64,000 bases of DNA from Nevskiales bacterium (GTDB lineage Bacteria > Pseudomonadota > Gammaproteobacteria > Steroidobacterales > GCA-2729495), in assembly GCA_011526045.1 (NCBI GenBank), contig WYBE01000028.1, forward strand, positions 1-64,000. The letters are read 5' to 3'. Both the position numbers and the translations under genes were made by a program. The notes below the pieces were generated by a model. It saw only the letters and a program-made list of their open reading frames with translations. It did no database searches and was not told the origin of the DNA. Positions 63,140-64,000 of the stretch are shown here, piece after piece; position 1 is the stretch's first letter, and the number at the start of each line of letters is the position of its first letter.

Positions 63140-63919
63140 TCAGTCCGGCCAGCGCGGCGGACGTTTGCCGATGAACGCGCTGATGCCCTCCTGCGCGTCG
63201 GGCCCGAGCAGGTTGGCAGTGATGCAGCGGGCCGCGATCTGATAGGCGTCCGGCAGGGGCTCCGCGAGTTGCCGGTAGAACAGCCGCTTGCCCGCCGCGA
63301 CCACGCGCCGCGGCTTCGCCAGCAAGGCCTGGGCCAGCGCTCCGACCGCCGGATCGAGCTCGGCCGGTGGAACCACGCGGTTCACGAGCCCCCATGCCAG
63401 CGCGGTCGCAGCGTCGATGAACTCGCCGGTGAACAGCATTTCGAAAGCGCGCTTCGGGGCGATATTGCGCGAAACGGGCACACCCGGTGTGGCGCAGAAC
63501 AGCCCGAGATTGATGCCCGAGGTCGCCAGACGCGCGTCCGCTGCGGCAATCGCCAGATCGCAGGCAGCCACGAGCTGGCATCCGGCGGCGGTCGCGATGC
63601 CGTGCACCCTGGCGATTACCGGCTGCGGCAGGTCGCGAATGGCCAGCATGAGGTCGGCACAGTCGTGGAACAGGCGACTGATCGCGGCCTCGTCGCGCGT
63701 GACGCTCATCTCCTTCAGGTCATGGCCTGCGCAAAACGCGCGCCCGGCCCCCGCGATCACGACGACACGCACACGCTCGTCCGTCGCAATGGCAGAGAGC
63801 GCCGTGCGCAAATCGCCGAGCAGCGCGTGATCGAGGGCGTTGAACTGGGCCGGCCGGTTCAGGGTCAGGGTCGTGACGCCGGCGGCATCGGCGCGCAGCA
63901 AGGACGGTTGCGTGTTCAC
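63140..63919 (-). CDS. Enoyl-CoA hydratase/isomerase family protein
   Basis: This 259-residue crotonase-fold protein has the oxyanion-hole region GAGRAFCAGHDLKEM, a second oxyanion glycine region VHGIATAAGCQLVAACDLAIA and GINLGLFCATPGVP in the catalytic loop. It probably hydrates an enoyl-CoA, though the family is broad. The GTG at 63919 follows GGGAGGAG. It follows a probable acyl-CoA ligase gene by 28 nt, suggesting a short acyl-CoA operon unrelated to the exopolysaccharide locus. Confidence 0.86.
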   Translation of the reverse strand: MNTQPSLLRADAAGVTTLTLNRPAQFNALDHALLGDLRTALSAIATDERVRVVVIAGAGRAFCAGHDLKEMSVTRDEAAISRLFHDCADLMLAIRDLPQPVIARVHGIATAAGCQLVAACDLAIAAADARLATSGINLGLFCATPGVPVSRNIAPKRAFEMLFTGEFIDAATALAWGLVNRVVPPAELDPAVGALAQALLAKPRRVVAAGKRLFYRQLAEPLPDAYQIAARCITANLLGPDAQEGISAFIGKRPPRWPD

Positions 63920-63947
63920 CCTGCTCCTCCCTTCACCCGGCAGCGGC

Positions 63948-64000
63948 TCACTCTATGGCACCTGCGGAGCGGGCACGCTCGCGCAGCACGAATTTCTGGA
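63948..64000 (-). CDS. C-terminal fragment of a probable acyl-CoA synthetase
   Basis: Only the last 16 codons before the TGA at 63948-63950 lie in the window, reading QKFVLRERARSAGAIE. The KFVLRE pattern is the usual end of AMP-forming acyl-CoA synthetases after the catalytic lysine. The gene continues beyond the window. It is immediately upstream of the enoyl-CoA hydratase gene. Confidence 0.5.
   Translation of the reverse strand, partial: QKFVLRERARSAGAIE

Overview
The window is GC-rich, densely coded DNA that looks like a gammaproteobacterial chromosome. Supporting evidence is the conserved order polA, engB, cytochrome c4, dsbA (as in Pseudomonas), a CysIJ sulfite reductase, a beta carbonic anhydrase, and an exosortase A (XrtA/EpsH) type exopolysaccharide locus with a PEP-CTERM-like surface protein. 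The genus cannot be fixed from the sequence; a Steroidobacterales/Nevskiales-like lineage is a guess.

Layout. 1-5000: a PEP-CTERM protein with a C9G9 tract beside its promoter, small AhpD-like, cupin and membrane proteins, and a Sel1-repeat protein coupled to a Cys-rich lipoprotein. 5000-10700: a tightly overlapping operon of glycogen debranching enzyme, GH63 glucosidase and glucose dehydrogenase. 10800-14330: cysJ-cysI. 14400-18840: MscS channel, POT peptide transporter and M2 peptidase. 18930-24740: polA, a candidate small RNA, a MITE-like insertion, engB, cytochrome c4 and dsbA. 24780-26170: molybdopterin genes (moaE, moaD, mocA-like). 26400-29740: universal stress protein, FixL/FixJ-like two-component pair and a DksA-like zinc finger protein. 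29770-33960: small hypothetical and membrane genes and carbonic anhydrase. 34200-62800: the large XrtA-associated polysaccharide region. 63140-64000: an enoyl-CoA hydratase and the end of a probable acyl-CoA ligase.

The XrtA region has three parts. (a) An O-antigen-ligase-like protein, an SGNH hydrolase and a 1274-residue secreted multidomain protein whose 5' leader carries a recognisable c-di-GMP-I (GEMM-I) riboswitch. (b) A divergent module of AMP-forming ligase and PLP decarboxylase against acyl carrier protein, two alpha/beta hydrolases and an asparagine-synthetase-like enzyme lacking the glutaminase cysteine. (c) A long minus-strand operon, in transcription order: export lipoprotein, chain-length protein, tyrosine autokinase, outer-membrane barrel, deacetylase, glycosyltransferase, two amidotransferases, glycosyltransferase, deacetylase and glycosyltransferase. 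The exosortase itself, the FemAB-like protein and the XrtA-associated ATPase usually found in such loci are absent from this window.

The observations most worth follow-up are the riboswitch (40767-40852), the sigma-E-type promoter plus structured sRNA between polA and engB (21697-21854; position like ErsA/Spot 42), the 71-nt inverted-repeat element inserted at its terminator (21853-22377), the carrier-protein module at 42049-48823, and the missing exosortase. All family assignments come from reading the translations; no database search was run.
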